Of a DNA stretch of 64,000 nt, positions 26,043-36,505 are shown in pieces. The position numbers and the translations under genes were made by a program. Within the stretch, counting starts at the first letter, position 1. Each line of letters opens with the position of its first letter. The notes below the pieces were generated by a model. That model made no database searches. It saw nothing but the letters and a program-made list of their open reading frames with translations, and was not told the origin of the DNA. The stretch covers positions 103,776,001 to 103,840,000 of the forward strand of contig NC_060207.1 of assembly GCF_021130785.1 (NCBI RefSeq), given 5' to 3'. The DNA comes from Homalodisca vitripennis (Eukaryota > Arthropoda > Insecta > Hemiptera > Cicadellidae).

Positions 26043-26108
26043 GGTTAGTTATTTTGTTAGCATTTATTTTTTTTTGCAATAGTAAGTGAAAATAAAAGTT
26101 TATAAAAA

Positions 26109-26646
26109 CATGTACGTTCAGCAAGAAAAAAAGTGTAACCGATTTTGTCTATTCTTCGTACGTTATTTATTTAATTAAAAATTGATTTTCTTAATGTTTA
26201 TGTATAATTTTTATTGGCTTATTTTACATCATTATCTTAAGAAATTAATTCTTTACAAGTTTTGTTAAAGAATTTTACGTGTTTGTTACACATTTAACAA
26301 AGTTAATCTACTTGAAACCTAAATGAAACTTGTTTTTGGACACCGAATTTTGTGTATTTCTTCAGATATCTTAAAAATTACTGCAGCTAGAGGTCTGGTA
26401 CCAATTTTATTCAATTTTTCAGTTCAATTTGCATAATATACATTAAATTTTACGTCCTGGGTAACGCGCAAAATAATTTAATAGGGCTCCCTTTTAACGG
26501 TGGGACTGAAATCTGGGCGAAATCTTTCACCCTGTATAGCTCACTAACTAAGCGTTTCTGGACCTATGTGTATATGAACTTTTTTCGTTATTTTCACCGT
26601 AAGAACAAGTCCTGACAGTTTTTCTGTTTCTTCATGGGACACCCTG
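26109..26646 (-). repeat. right terminal inverted repeat of the long-TIR element
   Basis: The inverse copy of 24110-24647. It includes about 70 bases beyond the transposase stop that separate ORF and repeat. The end GGACACCCTG abuts a TA run. Confidence 0.9.
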
Positions 26647-26694
26647 TATATATATATATATATATAATTTATTTATAGCTTTATTCGTTGTTCA

Positions 26695-28440
26695 GAATCA
26701 GAATAAATTTATTTACAGAACCATTAAGACATGTAATCATGTAATGGTGTCCAATAGAATTTTACAATGCATTCATGTCTCTTGCTTTATAAATTGGGTT
26801 TTGTAAGTTCATAATTCTTGCACGGAGTACAGAGGTATTCTACTAACCAGTCCTAAAGGCTTCTCTTGAGATTTTTCCCACTGGGCCTATTCAGACTCTG
26901 CTGCAATACATTGTACATCTTGCATCTATATATATATAATTTGTGTTGTGGCCGAAGAATGAAGTCTGTGGCCCTCCTGGTGTTGTGTGAGTGCATGTTC
27001 TCACCTCTCTGATTTGCCATGTTGTCTGCATTTGCTACAACTGAGAGGATATATAAAACTACGATAGTTAGTATTTTTAGAGATTTAAAGGCTTTTCTCC
27101 AACTGTATTGTGGATTTATATCTGCTTGAATCCTGATGGTCTTTTTTGTATGACAAGAATTTTGTTCACATTATTTACAGATGTTCCTCCTCAGACAATA
27201 ACTCCATACCTTAAATCTCTCAATTAGCACCCCTCTGCTCACTAACAGTTGCTTTGATCCGAAAGTTAATTTCTTTCCCTTTTCTGTTATTTGAATCTCA
27301 ACAATTTGACTGAGCTCTTGAAGATAAACTGCTACCCACTTTTTTATGTATCTTGAAAGCCTAGTATTGATAGTTTGTTTAGAATCAGGTCTTGCCCCTA
27401 ACAGTCAACGGCTTTGCTGTAGTCAGGTAACACAGCCAAGACATGCTTTCATTCTTCTAACCAATCTGTTATATACTTAACCAGCCTTGTAATGGCAGTG
27501 ATCATTGTCCTTCCGTTAAGAAAGCCATGTTGGCTTTCTATGATCATGTTTTGATTTTCCACGTGGAGTAACATTCTCTTCAGTGCAATTTTCTTAATTA
27601 TTTTTGAGAAAGTGAATGATAAAGTGATATTGGTTGATAGTTTTCTGCTTTGGTTGCTGGCCCCTTTTTATGTTTGGGGTATACTTTGGCCACCTTTAGC
27701 AGTGAGGGAAACTGTCCATTTCTAAAAGATGTATTTATCACACTAACCATAGGTGGGGCTAACTGTTTTGCACAGTTCTTCACCACTTTTTAAGGAACTT
27801 CATCATTGCCACAGGAGAACTTTGGATTCAGTGATCCAACAGTTTCTAGCACCTCGTTCTCTTCAGTTAATGTTAGGCTTAGTGTGTGGTTGCATTGTAC
27901 ATGCATACCACTCTCAGAGGTTGTTTCTACATTATGAAACTGATTACTTTTTTCCTCTAGAGTTAAATCTGCTACAGTCAAAAAGTAGTGGTTAAGATGT
28001 TAAACGATCAAAGTCGGGTTTTTTATTCCAGATTCCCATCTATTTCCAAGTGAAGTGTGGTGTTAAAGGTGTCGTTTCTCTCCATTAATGATGCTCCACA
28101 ATGCTTTAGATTTATTATTGGAGTTGATTATTTGTTCAGAGGCTACATCATGTTCCAGGTCTTATAGTTTGAGGTCATAGGTTTTCTTTCTTTCAGCCAT
28201 AATTTCTCTTATGGTTCCTGTTCATAACTGAGCAAGGATTTAAGAAAGTCTTCTTTTAGCACATTCACCTCATTATTATAGGACGTTTCCGCTTCTCCTT
28301 TGGTTTTGTTCTAGCTATTTTGTTTAGGCAGGTAAGGTTTAGAGCATTGATGTTCAGAGAACAATCTAATGAAAGTCATTATACGCCAGTTCTTTATAAT
28401 GAGTGTTATGCACTACATGCCAGGTTTCTTTGCAAGTTAA
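26695..28440 (-). mobile_element. decayed non-LTR retrotransposon, minus strand
   Basis: Read on the minus strand from about 28440 downward, fragments follow the order of a jockey-like RT across many shifts. They are NNKSKALWSIINGEK (about 28060-28120), VINTSFRNGQFPSLLKVAKVYPKHKKG with ENYQPISLYHSLSQK (about 27600-27735), ESQHGFLNGRTMITAITRLV (about 27480-27545) and a decayed YSKAVDC (about 27400). A C-terminal HNTRRATDFILRPQHKLY (about 26935-27000) follows. The 3' UTR would end near 26695 (...CTGTAAATAAATTTATTCTG). The YADD motif region is not readable. It shares architecture with the LINE at 15.7 kb but in opposite orientation. Confidence 0.75.
27598..27786 (-). pseudogene. RT fragment (fingers region) of the LINE relic
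   Basis: The longest still-open piece of this LINE. It encodes the segment leading to the 'NYRPISLL..lsK' motif of reverse transcriptases, here ENYQPISLYHSLSQK. Stops occur on both sides. Confidence 0.7.
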
Positions 28441-29433
28441 TTTTTTAAATAGTCAAGGTTTTGTTTGTTAAAAATTCTTTTATAAAGAGAATGTATGAGC
28501 TGCGTTGTTGAATGTATGTGTTTTCATAGTTAGGGTTCTGCACTGCTACCCAGAGTGATCCGATATTCCACCCTGAATAATACTGAAACATACATTGTCC
28601 TCAGGTAGATTTGTACAAATGTAATCAATTGATGTTACATTTAATATAGTTGTAACAACATTATGATAACACTCAATATTTAATATTCAGTGAGGAGTAT
28701 AAAAAGGGAAGACATTTTTTCTTATACAAGAATGAAGTATTTGTTTTTAACACCATACCTTTATAGTTTCCTAACAAATATAATGAATTATTAAAATGTG
28801 ATTATATGAATTTTACAATGTTTTATATTTAACAATTATGCACACATTCAATAAAGCACAGCAATCCACAAAAAGTTATATTAGATGTTACTTATATAAT
28901 CTTGGTAATTTAAAATCTATTAAAGAGAAGCTTTATTTCACAAGTGTAACCCATATATCTGGAAATTGATACCATTTCTAAAAACAATGGCAGACAACAT
29001 TATATTTTTTATTATGATCATATATTTATAAAGATTTTTTTTCAAGGTTAATTAATTTAAGTTTTTCTATGGAATCATTTTAAACAATCTCTTTTTTACA
29101 TATGATGAGGCATACACATAAAAATATTTCGACAAAGGATCTATGACTAAATTTTAACAAAAACTGTATTCAATTTTTTAACTGATAAAATGTAGTATTC
29201 ATCATTTTATTCCTGTTGTTGAATTTCACAAAATATTTACTTTGATTGTAGTATATTTTTTATACAAATTTACAAATTAAAATCATTATTGGTACATATT
29301 ATAATTAATATAATTATAATATGTAATTATAATAACTAAATTATATAGTTTTATAATTTATGTATGGAATAAAAAGTATTTTAAATTTTAATGATTACTT
29401 GTACTTTTACTTAACTATTACAATATTGTCTAG
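28441..29433. other. end of intron 1
   Basis: AT-rich sequence with no recognised element. It ends in the acceptor 'tattgtctag' at 29433. The tract ahead of the acceptor is T-rich. Confidence 0.5.
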
Positions 29434-29566
29434 AACAAGTACCACCTCCAGTGCCAATAAAAACCTACAAGTGGGAGGATGTCAGACGAGAGAGGTTGGC
29501 GGGGGTATATCCATGGACGCACGTCATCAAGGGGCCCTTCGATGACAAGGAGTTCCAAGATAGCAG
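29434..29566 (+). CDS. main gene, exon 2 (133 bases, phase 1 to phase 2)
   Basis: The exon is bounded by acceptor ...tattgtctag|AA and donor AG|gtaaaa. It begins with two bases that complete a codon opened by first exon A or B and ends with two bases completed by the G of the exon at 59428. It encodes QVPPPVPIKTYKWEDVRRER, then LAGVYPWTHVIKGPFDDKEF and QDSR. The high information content (Trp, Tyr, Pro), a codon composition unlike the flanks, and the exact phase on both sides make it convincing. The PPPVP start is a possible proline-rich ligand. The segment looks like a conserved short motif rather than a folded domain. The isoform starting at 32366 lies downstream and would omit it. I do not recognise the family. 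Confidence 0.8.
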
Positions 29567-30630
29567 GTAAAATTTAAAAACTACTCAAGTAAATTACTGT
29601 TTAAACTGCATGACAGACAATATAGATTTTTCAGAAACTTGACATCCATCAGTAGAAGAACCAGTCCATCCATAAGGGCTCTGTGCCTGAGAAATAAAAT
29701 TTATATATAAAATGAAAAAGTCTCTCTATAAGAATCAGTACAAACTAATACAATTACAAAAAAATTTGCAGTCAGCACTTCCATTGCAGTTTTTACGGTC
29801 GCTGTAAAAAAACACCCCAGAGCTTTAAAATAAATCAAATAACATAATCTCTCACTTTCTATTAATATTATTCTATTAATGTATTCTTAATAACCCTTGT
29901 ATTGCTAAGTATAGACTACAATGTAGTAGAAATTTTATTTTTTCTAACCTTTTTGGCAAATTAATTTATTGCTTTATATGATATTTATACGTGTTTGCCA
30001 TGTAAAACATTTGCATGTATTAAATAAAGTTTCTTTGTTTTTGACAATGGAAGGATTGCAGATCTCGAAATGTAGTGTTACTGATTTATTGTATCACTGA
30101 ACGATGGCAAATGTCCGGAAATAAAGTTTGTTTGAATTAAATACTAATAGTTTTTTACTAGAGTAAAGATCCTTAATAAATGTGGTGTGTAATATACTGA
30201 AATAGACAAGTTTTTATACACTGTAACCACCACGAGAATAAAGAAAAATATGATAGCTAATGTTCACACATAGAAGTTATTTGTCAGGTCCCTAATGGTT
30301 TGAACCGCTGTAGTGAGGACTCCATTGAACACTCACACTTGCAAGCTCCTAGTGGCAAGAACCAATATATATTTCTATATGAAATTACTTGATTAGCTCT
30401 GTCTGACCAAAGTTGATGGAATCCTAATGTCAACTAATCAATTTTGATCAAGCCAGGTTTGTTTGATGATATTTGAGATTAATGAAAAATATGAAACTTG
30501 CTGGCAATTCCTCCAATGGGTCTTGAGTTCAAGAGGTATCAATTTTACTTGAGTTATTATTTAGATAAAGTTTACTGATAGGATGTTTTGCTTCCATCTG
30601 GAAAACTATAGTATTTATACTGATTCCAAT
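29567..30630. other. start of intron 2
   Basis: AT-rich intronic sequence. Nothing is recognised up to the RT relic that follows. Confidence 0.45.
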
Positions 30631-30639
30631 AGCAATAAG

Positions 30640-31160
30640 CCTTCAAATTATCTCTAATTTTAGATCAAATTCTATTGTATGAGTAGTTCCAATGACACCG
30701 GTGTACCTGCATCACCTTAATAAGAGGTTTTGGATTTTCTCCTGATCTTATTTGCTGGATCAAATACTGTTATTTATAACTGACAATTAGAGTGATATTT
30801 GAAGTAGTATTCTGAGAGTGTAACCTACTTAGAAATTGCTCAAAATCACAATTTTTTATTGGGTTTTGTACATCAGTGATGTGAACTGTGTCTAACTTTA
30901 TGCTGATGATAATAAGATCTCTTTACTTATATCCCAAATTAACAACCATTTAATTCTGAAATTAGCAAATGCTTTGCTGAAAGGGGAACTCAAATCAACT
31001 AACTACATACCTCTGAATCTCAGCAAAGGTATAATAAGGCAGTATAAAAATAAAAATGAAAAATTATTAAGAGGGGATAAGGGACAGTAGGATTAAATTA
31101 AAACATTGAGAAGGGTCTTGTTATTCCGAAGCTAAAAGAAACTTGGGTGTTTTAATGTAG
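30640..31160 (+). pseudogene. heavily decayed LINE reverse-transcriptase fragment
   Basis: A plus-strand frame reads LYISDVNCV*LYADDNKISL and then LISQINNHLILK at about 30860-30960, the RT block around the YADD catalytic pair. Upstream SPDLICWIKYCYL (about 30740) fits the preceding helix. A following degenerate stretch (ILANALLKGELKSTNYIPLNLSK) fits the region after YADD. Stops and shifts are frequent. The boundaries are not visible; it is a third, older LINE trace independent of those in intron 1. Confidence 0.55.
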
Positions 31161-31169
31161 TTCGCTCAA

Positions 31170-32200
31170 TTTTATAACAAAGATTTTTGTTTGATGATTT
31201 ACAGGTTGTTTTAGCCTGATACCTTCTTAAATACAGCACCATCGTTGAAAATAAAGACATATATTATAGTAACAAGCTTGTGTAGATCAAATACCTATCA
31301 TGTACGGACTGGAAGTTTCCTGAGCTCGCTAAATAGATGAGTAGGATGAGAGATCTACTGTTAGTCCCTTTTTGGACTATGTGACTCTATACAGTCTTGA
31401 ATATGTGCTGTATACTTCTACTGGTCAGGTGTTGAAAGTATAAGTGAGGTGTAGTGTTGAGAGATAAATTTAAAAAAGAAGGAAAATTCTATTAAAGATC
31501 AAATATAGAGACATAAACAGTAATAAATAGATACGAAAACTGTGATTTTTAATATATATTTAATGGTAAGTAAGACTAAAAACAATGCAATCTAAAATGT
31601 TATAATTAGGTGAACTTCAAAATTGTTTCAATAATTAAGAAATATCTTTAATAAATGGCCTTGTATTATTAAAGGTTATTTTATTCAAAAATTATGATAG
31701 CCCAAAATTATAGTTTCATGTTTTAAAGAAAAATTAACTCTTAAATAAAATATAGTGTTTCATAACCATAAACTTCTGTTTTCCCAAAAATATTGAGCAT
31801 TAGTTTTCTTAGTTGGAAACAATTTATTAACTAACATTTTTGTTACAAACAAAGTATGCAAATGACACCAACAAAGATTAGAAAGAGGGGGAAAGTGCTT
31901 ACAGCCTCGCCAATAGTAATTAATTAGGCAATGAAATTATTTATGGTACTCAGCTTTGGAGAGGGGGTGAGGCTTGAATCAAAATAGAAATTTAATTTTA
32001 GATGGCATCTGTGAAAAATGATCTTGCAGTTGTTGACCGCATCGCCAGGATGTTTCCTCCGGACGTTAGTGGATTCTAAAAATTTGTTAGCTCATACCGA
32101 GACGGTACAGTAAGTTTGCAAATCGAGGCATTCCAAGATCGTAGGAACCTAACCTAGCGTCGTCGTCCAGAGTAGTCAAATTGGCAAGAATAGTAGCCGA
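31170..32200. other. intronic sequence upstream of first exon C
   Basis: Mostly AT-rich. From about 32030 the composition shifts to more C and G with several CpG dinucleotides, leading into the promoter-like island. Confidence 0.4.
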
Positions 32201-32365
32201 TGTATTTATAAATGGGATGGGACATGCGCTTTATTGTTGTTCGCTTAGCAGGGACTGTTGTGGTGGGGGGAGGGCGAGCTGCCGGCGACAATTAGATGTC
32301 GGAGAGCGAGATGTAACGGGTGTGTATGTGCAACGTTTGCCGCTGTAGAGATGTGGGGATGCTAG
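32200..32365 (+). promoter_or_regulatory. CpG/GC-rich promoter-like island and 5' UTR of first exon C
   Basis: The stretch has locally high GC (gtggggggagggcgagctgccggcgac) inside a very AT-rich intron and leads straight into the ATG at 32366. An in-frame TAG directly precedes that ATG, so translation cannot extend further upstream. This fits an internal alternative promoter. No TATA box is evident. Confidence 0.45.
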
Positions 32366-32544
32366 ATGGACGGGGGCAGAGGACGTAAGCTCGGCCGACG
32401 ACAGGACAGCAAGGAGTCGCGGGACTCGTCAGTGTCGAGCACAAGCCGCGAGGTGCGCTGCGGCTGTCAGTACTTCCAGTCGGACAGTCTGCTGCCGGAG
32501 CGGCACACATTGGTCGGCACCAGACCTTCTAGCCGCAACATGGG
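32366..32544 (+). CDS. main gene, alternative first exon C (59 codons)
   Basis: ATG at 32366 opens 59 codons (MDGGRGRKLGRRQDSKESRD, then SSVSSTSREVRCGCQYFQSD and SLLPERHTLVGTRPSSRNM) plus two spare bases GG, then donor GTGAGT at 32545. The spare bases take the G of exon 59428 to form GGG (Gly), giving ...SSRNM-G-DHEYEP. This phase match to the large exon, the GC-rich promoter-like island and the coding-like composition support it. The N terminus is basic then Ser-rich, with a Cys-Gly-Cys. No signal peptide or membrane helix. The predicted isoform has 702 residues in the window and would lack the YKWEDVRR/YPWTH segment of exon 2. Whether an extra internal exon intervenes cannot be excluded. 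Confidence 0.65.
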
Positions 32545-35500
32545 GTGAGTAATCACCACGTCACATACAGTTCAGCACAAGTCGAGAAGTGCTGACAATA
32601 TTTTCTCTTTTCTTTGTTGAAACATTTCGTAAATGTCAACACAAAAAGAATAGTTTCAAAGATCATATAATTATGATACAACGCATTGAAAAGGGTCTGG
32701 AAAAGAATAGAAAAGGCACTGGAGCCCCCAATTTCATCCTTTAAATACTTGGCCAGCATCTCTTGTGGTGATCTTAATCCGCCCACCCAAGTTCATTGGT
32801 TCGATCAGATAACTCCCGCTCGCAACCAGTTGGCTTAAGTTTCATTTTACCAGTTACGGCTAAGAAACTCTCAATAATATATAATATGCTTAACAGGCCA
32901 TCAACTTAATGGTGATTTCTGAACTACGTCCAACGGGCAGGCAATCACGTAGTTTCCCACCCAAAGAATAACCACACTGTTTTCACTTGACTCGCCAAAC
33001 CTAGACTGAGGCATTGCTTGGCACTAATACAGGTTACATTAACCCAAGTTACAGTGTATTAAACCAATAATTTACTATTAACGCTTTGGTGCAAGATTCC
33101 GTACCAAATTACGATAGGTCGATATAATTTAGCATCAGCCATTACACGTTCCTCAAATTGCATTATGTATCTTGATATTTTCGCCGTTATTGTGTCATGG
33201 AAAACATGCGACTCAGTCTATTCCTGACTTGACCCGAGTGTTTTCAAAACAAGTATTTTGATGTATATTCTATTGTATATGTAACTTATGACTCTGTTAC
33301 AGCACTACACAGTTTAATATAATAAAGAATATATGTATGTATTCGGTGACTCTTATGGCGTCCATTGGCATGATCAAACAATCCATGAGATTCCTGTCAC
33401 ACTCATCACCAGTTAAAACATTAATTGTTACCCCTACCAGAGAGACTTTAATTGGGAAACAGTAGCACGTTAGTTAAGTTTTTACAATCTATCATCAGTG
33501 AAAAGTATAGCAAGCGTGTTATAATATCATTAAACAGTTCTTAGTGCAGTGACAATAGATATCCCCATATTTCAAACACGTCTGTTGAGTTGTGAAGAAT
33601 TCTAACCTCAGAAAATGTTGAGCACAGAAATCTCATTGGAACACTGTTCATCGTGCCGTCCAATAGGAACTACCTTTAGCGAGACAAAGTGTATAAATAG
33701 CGAATTATGTTGAATCATCTTAGAAGTTATCTTGCCTTGTGACTCTAACCTAATGCTTCTCCTACATCAATTAGTTGTTCTCCATCGTCTAACACAAAAG
33801 GACATTACTAATTCAAAGCTCGTCTATTGCTTATTGCCACAATCTATATGACATATATACGATTAGGTTATTCTAACTAACTTGGGTGTTGAAGTCAGTG
33901 TACCATCCAAAGACAACGGTTGTCTTCTACTGTGTCATGTTATTTGTCACTTCTTGTCGTACATTCCTCTCCACACTGTTGCTTTTAGAGAAATGTAATC
34001 TATTACTTCAGTTGATGTGCGTTAGATGCCAGAGCTTTCGACTTGCTAATTTTATTTCAAATTCTAAGTAGGGATACAAGGTTTTTTTTCATTATAATCA
34101 ATTGTATTAAAATGCTCTTGTATGTTCCTGATCTTCTTCAATCTTTATTTCAATTTTGGTACATTCATGACCAAAAAAATAGAGGGGCTTTGGAAGAAAA
34201 AAAAAATAAAATGAAATGAATTTGTGAATACACAGGAGGGCTTCAAACTTAATCCGAACGCTAAGCCTTCTACATATGTTCCATAAGCCGCTACCTGACT
34301 GCAAGGTCAGCATATGTTGTCTGCTCCAATGCTATCAAACTATTACTAAATGAAAACTCTTTTGGAGTATGATAACAGATCAAGTTTCAATTCAATTTCT
34401 GGTACATATTTAAAAAAATGCTATTTATCAGTGTCGCTCGGACGAACACTATAAGAACAATAGCAGTTAACTGCCAGACAGACGACATACACAGACAGCA
34501 CCAACTAATATTTTAGCCACGATCTACAGGTATCAAAGATGAGTGTTGTTTAGAATCATGCATCACAGGTGGTACACGCTCGAGCCACGCTATTGTGCAG
34601 GCTATCAGCTGTTCTATTATAAACTATTTTATAACTGTGCTAGAAGACAACAAGTTTGGCGTAGTGTATGACTTCATCCAGCACGTCCCGTTTTCCACTC
34701 CAAAAATAGAACTAGCTGTCTCACCGTCTTCTAACCCAGAGCAGCAATATCTCACTATGAACTTTTTAACGAAACTCCTACGTATCAATATTATAGACCT
34801 GCTATTAATATAAATATAAATTTTAATACCATTTTTGTATTGTAATATAAAATATGAACATCAACACCACGGAGTATTTCTAAACAGCCGCACTTATATT
34901 TGTAATAACCAAAATACATAAATGGATCATTTCCGAAAGACCCTAAATAATGGGAACTGTTTAATATTACTAAATCTAGTACTAGTAAAATAATTATTTC
35001 TAAATCAGACGTAAAAAGTAGGAAAACGTGTAAATGTTGCAGTTTTTATACCACCCTAATTCTCTAGAAATAATGCAATTTTTACATACAGTCTACTCGT
35101 TAACTTCTTCGCGATGTCTTTCTACTCTTGAAGGTTGTTTCCTATTTTAACAACTTCCTGTATAAAAAATGACAAATACTTTTGCATATGATAATACGCA
35201 ACACATATTTACTTCAGCCAATCAAATTTCCTTCCCAGTCCATTTCATTACACCTTTTATCAAAGAAGTATTCGTATTATAGTGGAAAAAAATTGAGGGG
35301 AATGTCAGAATTTGGAATCAACGCGTTTTTAAGATTACACTACAAACCATGTACATTGCATGTTTATCTTTTAATTTGGGTCGCAAAGTTGCTTTCCTTT
35401 CCGTTTCTTTGTCCATAGAATAAACCAAAAACGAATTGATCTATAGATTTGGAACTATGCTTGCAATTTAAATTCTACATAGGTAGTAAGATCAAGTTCT

Positions 35501-36500
35501 ATGATGGTGCGTGCCTCTCAGTGGGTGTTCCTCATCTAGACAGGATGCCGTCAAACATTCGCTTGTGGCCTTGGCGAAGCTTGTTGCCGATATGTGGTTT
35601 GATGCACTCCTACCTTACTTTTATGTCGATGATATTTACAATGGTAATAAGAAGGTTAGAAAAACATGTTCTCGTAATTAATGGGAAAATTAAATGCATC
35701 TAATTTTCCGAGATGTACAAAATATGTATTCAAAAAACATATAACAAAATAGTGGTTAAAAATTTTAGGTAATTCTGCGTGGAAAGTAGTGATCATTGAA
35801 CTATTTTCTTTTATACCTTCCTTTTCCTTGTGGCTGAGTGTTTGTGTGACGGTAAGTAAGGCCATGCAATAATCTGTAAAACTGTATTCATGTATAGTTT
35901 AAACAAAAACAGGACAACAGAGTAGGGTGTTACAAGGTACTAACGCGTATTATATGCGAATACCACAAAGAAGGTTTAGCAATGCCTTGTTGTATTCCCA
36001 GACATACAAATGGACGGACACTCGGACAATGGGCGTGTATTGCAACGACCTTGACTCGCTGAGAGCTAGCGACAATCAGCTGATGATGACTGTGACTGTA
36101 CTAACACGTCATGCTGTAGTAGATCTAACAATACTTCACGACTGCTAACGATACTCCAACGCTGTTTGTAGTTTTATTAGCTGCTCAATGAGTCAGTTAA
36201 TGAATTAACCCACTGAAGTAGTCTACGTACGAGTAGACTTCCGGGCCTACTTTATTTCTGTTATATTTTACTGTTTCAGTCGGGGACTTGTGGCGTGGTT
36301 TTGTATTCTAGCTACCGCTATGATTTATACTAGCGCTATGATATATAAAAGTACAGTTTCCACGGTATATTTGGCCGCAAAAAGCAAATGTTGATTGGTT
36401 TGGTGTTGGTGGGAGGCGTGACAGAAAGGGCTTTCTGCAAACTTAAGTGCAAACACAGCATACTACTACTGCCAACCAAGCAATACCAAAAACAATACAT
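32545..36500. other. intron 2 sequence with scattered higher-GC patches
   Basis: About 4 kb without a convincing exon. Composition is less AT-rich than elsewhere (for example 32900-34060, 35480-35640, 35990-36150), and several 60-85-codon open frames exist, but none has both splice sites and a protein-like character I can recognise. It may include regulatory DNA downstream of promoter C. Confidence 0.4.
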
Positions 36501-36505
36501 TACTA

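Larger units (their letters stand above)
24110..26646 (+). mobile_element. Tc1/mariner-superfamily element with ~540-base TIRs, apparently intact
   Basis: The element begins CAGGGTGTCCCATGAAGAAA and ends with its reverse complement ...TTTCTTCATGGGACACCCTG. Inverted repeats run inward to about 24647 on the left and to about 26109 on the right, so each arm is about 540 bases with few mismatches (for example one in GTTAGCGAGCT versus GTTAGTGAGCT). A second CAGGGTGAAAG lies about 110 bases inside each arm. One uninterrupted transposase ORF occupies the centre. TA flanks both ends. Such long arms are unusual for this superfamily, whose repeats are normally short. High arm identity and the open ORF point to recent activity (inference). 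Confidence 0.92.

Noticed and set aside
34595..34813. 72-codon plus frame (candidate internal exon)
   Set aside because: It ends in its own stop without a donor, and no acceptor phase fits; could not be tied to the gene.
35449..35703. 84-codon plus frame in a GC-richer patch of intron 2
   Set aside because: Considered as an internal exon, but no acceptor/donor pair with a phase joining exon 2 or first exon C was found.
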